Assembly (NCBI GenBank): GCA_030052745.1
Contig: JANBVO010000032.1
Location: 124,001-188,000 of the forward strand
Length of the DNA: 64,000 nt
Source: Pleurostoma richardsiae
Lineage: Eukaryota; Ascomycota; Sordariomycetes; Calosphaeriales; Pleurostomataceae
Direction of reading: 5' to 3'
How positions within the stretch are numbered: the stretch's first letter is position 1; every line of letters begins with the position of its first letter. Under the pieces are notes generated by a model. It did not search any database. It worked only from the letters and a program-made list of their open reading frames with translations, and had not been told where the DNA came from. The translations under genes were made by a program, and so were the position numbers. Shown here piece by piece: positions 60,311-64,000 of the stretch.

Positions 60311-60330
60311 GAGCGAGCGAGCGAGCGAGC
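60311..60330. repeat. (GAGC)n microsatellite
   Basis: Five tandem GAGC units in the upstream region of the MFS gene. Confidence 0.8.
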
Positions 60331-61715
60331 CAGCTTTGGGCCGGGAGAAAAGTCTGAACGAATTCAGCCAGTCAGTCCGGCGGCGCCTCGGTGTCGATTC
60401 TTGGAGGGCAATGGAACTCCAGCCCCGAACCAGAACGATTTTCGGTGGAGAAACCAGGCGAACGATGTAGCGGTAGCGCCGGCCAAGTACCGTGTCGTGG
60501 CTGCATGCCAGTGAAGATACTTGAGAGTCAGTCATGAAAAGTGTTGGTTGTGTGGGTCAAGGGTCTTGTCGTCAGTCGTTTTCTCCTCGCCGCTCTTCCA
60601 ACCGCAGGCGAAGAAGCACCGGCGTCTCTGACCATCATTTCGTCGATATGCGACGAGAGGCCGATACTCAATTACCTCACAATGTGCTCTGTGTGCAGAT
60701 CCCCAGACGAGATGATACTCGTAGACGAGCAGAAAAAATCCGTGGGCGGCCCGGGTGCGTGCCGTCTTTGCATCTCCTCTTCCTATGACAGCCCGCCAAG
60801 AAGGGGCGTGGGCGAGGCACGAGCTGGCAGCCTCTCGCCTCCCCTGGCGCGTTGACGTCAATCCCGGACACTTGGTGCTGCCAACTTCTTCTGTACGGCC
60901 ACCACCTTCTCTTGCTCTACCAACCTCGGGCTAGGGATCATCAATTGATTCCCGCAGTCTGCAAGGTCCCTGAAACTGTCAGGTGTGCACACCAATGCAG
61001 GCTGGATGGGTGGTGAATGTGATGCCGTTGCTCGGGGATATTCTGGAAGTTTCCCGTTCCGGAGCCTCGGTCACAGCCGTCACCAGCTCTGGTGTGCAGG
61101 GCGCGGCGCGGGAGATGCCGACCGGCGGGAGACAATGTGTCGTCAATTCAACCGCAGCACGCGACACAAAAGACAAGAGCTCGCGTGCTCATCTTCCTCT
61201 TCCGTCCTTTTCTCCGGCCCATCGCGCAACTTGCGCAGTAATACCGGCATGTCAGGCGGGGGGCCCTGGCGGCTTGAACAGATGGGAGCAAGCTTGGCGA
61301 GATAGTGCCGTCTTGGGATGCAGGCCTTGGGCCCTCAGGCCCCCCTCTTCTGCCCCTCGGCGGGCGCCTCCAGCCCCTCGATCTTGATCCATGGATCCGT
61401 GGATCCATCATCCGGCAGAGTGGAGTCGGCGCCAAGCCCCTCCGGACCCCGGCACCTGCAGGCGGCCCCCTGCTGCATGTTTCCTGTTTCAGCCAATCAC
61501 CGAGCGAGAAACGCCCACGTGTGGTCGATGACAGGCCCTCAGCTCTCCAAGCCTCAAAAATCCTTCTCAACGCCCCGAGCTGCAGGCGTCGTGATGTGCG
61601 TCGATGTGCGTCGATGTACCCCCGTACTCCGTACCTGCTCGTACACTACTATGTACATCTTCATCTTTCCGTTCCGGCAGGCGGAACAGCGGCACCTCAT
61701 CACGACTTCCTTTTC

Positions 61716-61757
61716 CTTTCTCCTTTCTCCTTTCTCCTTTCTCCTTTCTCCTTTCTC
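61716..61757 (+). repeat. Six perfect copies of the heptamer CTTTCTC
   Basis: The 7-bp unit CTTTCTC is repeated exactly six times (42 bp) with pure pyrimidines on the plus strand. Such homopyrimidine mirror-like tracts can form triplex DNA and are prone to length change. Confidence 0.9.
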
Positions 61758-63426
61758 ATCTCTTACGATGGGCGATTAGAAATTGTGCCGCGTCGTCGTC
61801 CGAGAACGTTGGGACGAGGTACTTCCACCCCACGTCTTTGCTCCATCGTGACTTCCTGCCCGAGGTTCTCTGCCCGTGACCGCTACCCCGCGCTGCCGAT
61901 CGGTGCCGGCATCTCCGATATCCCGTCTGCGTTCAACAACCCGAGAGAGAACAAGAGATGAGCGCCGCCTTGTGAGGATAAAAGGGGGACGAAAGTGCCA
62001 ATTGAGACCTCCAGCCATGAGCAGCGACAGTTGCGCAGATCCGAATTCTCTTGGCTGCAGTAAGGAGCAAAAGCGGAAAGTATCTTCGCCTTCCGCCGAG
62101 GTCGAGACGAAGCACTGATACGATGTTCCATACACGGCGACCGAGCAGACATCCCATCAGCGTCGCACTCCTCTCGGTCCCTCAATCTGACACAGTCCCG
62201 AAATGCCCTCCTTGAATTAATTGGTCTGCCAGGATCTGTTCCGCATCACAGATTCACACACTACTGCAAGGCCAGGCGAGACTCGGGGCGGCGCCGGGCT
62301 TTTACTGAGCTTTCCCCACTTCGCCGTTGGAGTGGCCAGACTGCGACGGTTGTCGTCGGCCCCCTCAACTCTGCAGCGTCGCTTCTTCCGAAAATCCCAA
62401 TCTTCTGCACTAAACGAACTCACGTGAAGGACGGACGGTCATCTCGTCTCATAACCCGCTTTTGGTTGCGTTGTGAGGCGAAGCAGGTCCGTATCCCTCT
62501 CGCGGCTTGCAGGGCACAGCGCAATATTACGTGTAGAGACAACCGCGGCCGGTTCCATGATGGAGTGCCGTGATTCGCCGTCATCTCCTGTCGTCAGTCC
62601 CGTTACTCTGTGACTCAAGTCTAGCCTACCTACCTGCCTTCGGTTTCACGGCAGGCGGTTCACTGAGTACCTAGCTGCTGTTGGTTCGCCGGGTACTTTC
62701 TACACGTAGCCTATCCGTAGTCTTCTAAAGCAGTATCGATCCCGCTTGGCCAAGCTCTCAAAAACAAGCTTCTTGTCGATCCTGCATGTTCCCTCCCGTC
62801 GGAGGTGTGCTGACCTGACCACTTGCCGGTCTCGACGGCCGCCGTGGTCTGGAGACGGCAGCCGGACCCGGGACATCCGCCCGGGCCGCATCTGTTCCAG
62901 TCCCCACTCGGGTTCTCGGCAGTGTGTTCCCTTTTGACTGAGCTTCCCGAAGGAAAAATTTGTCAACAGGACTGGATGAAAGCTGTGACATTTCCACTCC
63001 CGGGCATCAATGACCTGGAGGTGAAAAGCCCAGCTGATCGTCCTTGGGAACAGTGCTATCAGTCCTCCCATGCTGAAATGATTGATGTCTTGCCGCCCCC
63101 TCTCATGTATGTATGTGAGCGTGTCATGTCGTCGTATGCGCCACAAACGGCACAAGCTCCCTCCTATGCCGTCACTCGGTCATGGCAGCCCTCCATCTCG
63201 ACTTCGGCTTCCAGGTTTTTGACCTCGACTGCTGTGCGGTCATGGACTGGAGAAAAAGGAAGCTCCAAGTCGGAGGACAGGAGGAGACACCACACTGCTG
63301 TAGCCAACAAGCCAATCCGCCGGTGCCAAGAACCCCACGTGCGCCCGGCTCGAGAAGAACGGAGGGCGGAAGAGGGTGCCGAGCTGGTAGTCTGCACGCA
63401 TGCCGGATGACGTCGGCCGGCGGCAT

Positions 63427-63450
63427 GGATGGACGGGATGGATGGATGGA
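63427..63450. repeat. GGAT-rich microsatellite
   Basis: Interrupted tandem GGAT units near the right edge. A similar uninterrupted ATGG run occurs at 1009-1024 in the long intron of the left-edge gene. Confidence 0.7.
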
Positions 63451-64000
63451 TAGACACGTCCCGGGCGTGGAGTATGGACGCAGATCTGCTCTGCATTTCA
63501 AACCGCCTATCTGGTTTCGCTCGCTCTCGCGTCGGCGATCGCTTCTTCCCCTCACAAGTGACAGCGAGGCGAAGGTTCTTGGCTCATACTGGTGGGATAC
63601 ATACAACCTTCTGGACGGGGGTGGCTCGCTTCAGGCCTGCAGGCCGTGGGCCGTAAGAGGAGGCGAGAGTGACGGCTAAGGGAAGGGCGCGGGCGGACTT
63701 CGAGATGGACAATCACGGTAAAGCATCGAAGAGGTACGGCGTTTATACCAAAGGATTTTCCCCGTGTTCAATTTTCTCAACCCCATCTACCGTACATACG
63801 TACATAGCCCACACCGTCATATATCTCGCCAGCACGCTTTTCCGAAACGGCTCCCTCTTTTCGCCCAAGCCGTCATCTCTCTCCGGGGCACTTTGACTTG
63901 TGATCAGAAGACAAGTCCCCATCGCTCCCCGTCATGCATATACATACTGTAAGATTACACGAGAAAAATGGACAGACAGAAAGGGGTAAGGGAGGGAGAG

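Larger units (their letters stand above)
59839..64000. other. 4.2-kb region upstream of the MFS gene to the right edge
   Basis: This region holds the MFS promoter, purine-rich on the plus strand near 59930-60020, and then several microsatellites. Long frames (e.g. 61305-61961 and 62823-63410, plus) lack codon bias and family motifs and are partly repeat-derived. I can support no gene up to the edge. Confidence 0.45.

Noticed and set aside
58240-60312. Two plus-strand frames of 306 and 339 codons over the MFS gene
   Set aside because: Both are largely antisense to exons of the transporter. Their composition (Gly, Glu, Arg, Val) is typical of shadows.
62823-63410. 195-codon plus-strand frame near the right edge
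   Set aside because: No codon bias, no motif, and a competing minus-strand frame of similar length.

Overview
The window is nuclear DNA from a filamentous ascomycete, most likely a Sordariomycete. The evidence is short GT-AG introns (mostly 46-260 bp) with CTAAC or CTGAC branch points, strong G/C preference at third codon positions, a Zn2Cys6 regulator, a NACHT-type STAND receptor, a chitin-pathway gene (GFA1) and an intron-bearing tRNA-Val. I see no CRISPR, no operons and no recognisable retroelement or DNA transposon. Splice sites below were set by hand from reading frame and family knowledge.

Layout. 1-12.5 kb: the 5' part of a minus-strand gene that runs off the left edge (Ser-rich, possibly F-box family), a promoter rich in TAGGTA-type palindromes, a STAND/NACHT receptor (+), a small DUF1304 membrane protein (-), and a cytochrome b2-like FMN dehydrogenase (+) ending in the peroxisomal signal SKL. 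16-34.5 kb: a DUF3712 membrane protein (+), a SAP30BP/HCNGP homologue (-) facing the proteasome beta7 gene PRE4 (+) across a 429-bp shared promoter, GFA1 (-) whose first coding exon is 5 nt, the 26S ATPase gene RPT4 (-), an eight-exon Zn2Cys6 transcription factor (+) with a tiny upstream ORF, and tRNA-Val(AAC). 34.5-48.2 kb: a gene-poor stretch in which I can support only one gene, a 54-residue Cys-rich microprotein (-). 48.2-59.9 kb: a block of four minus-strand genes: an unusual SNF2 ATPase, a UBE3D-like HECT_2 protein, eIF3d and an MFS phosphate-permease-like transporter. 59.9-64 kb: upstream sequence with microsatellites and no supported gene.

Most genes are housekeeping. Two are proteasome subunits (PRE4, RPT4) and one is a probable ubiquitin ligase (UBE3D-like); the left-edge gene may be a fourth ubiquitin-system gene. 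The points I find most worth checking are the PTS1-ending flavocytochrome and its splice options at the last intron, the isolated 54-aa microprotein, the NACHT receptor, the 5-nt GFA1 exon, and the palindromic promoter motifs.
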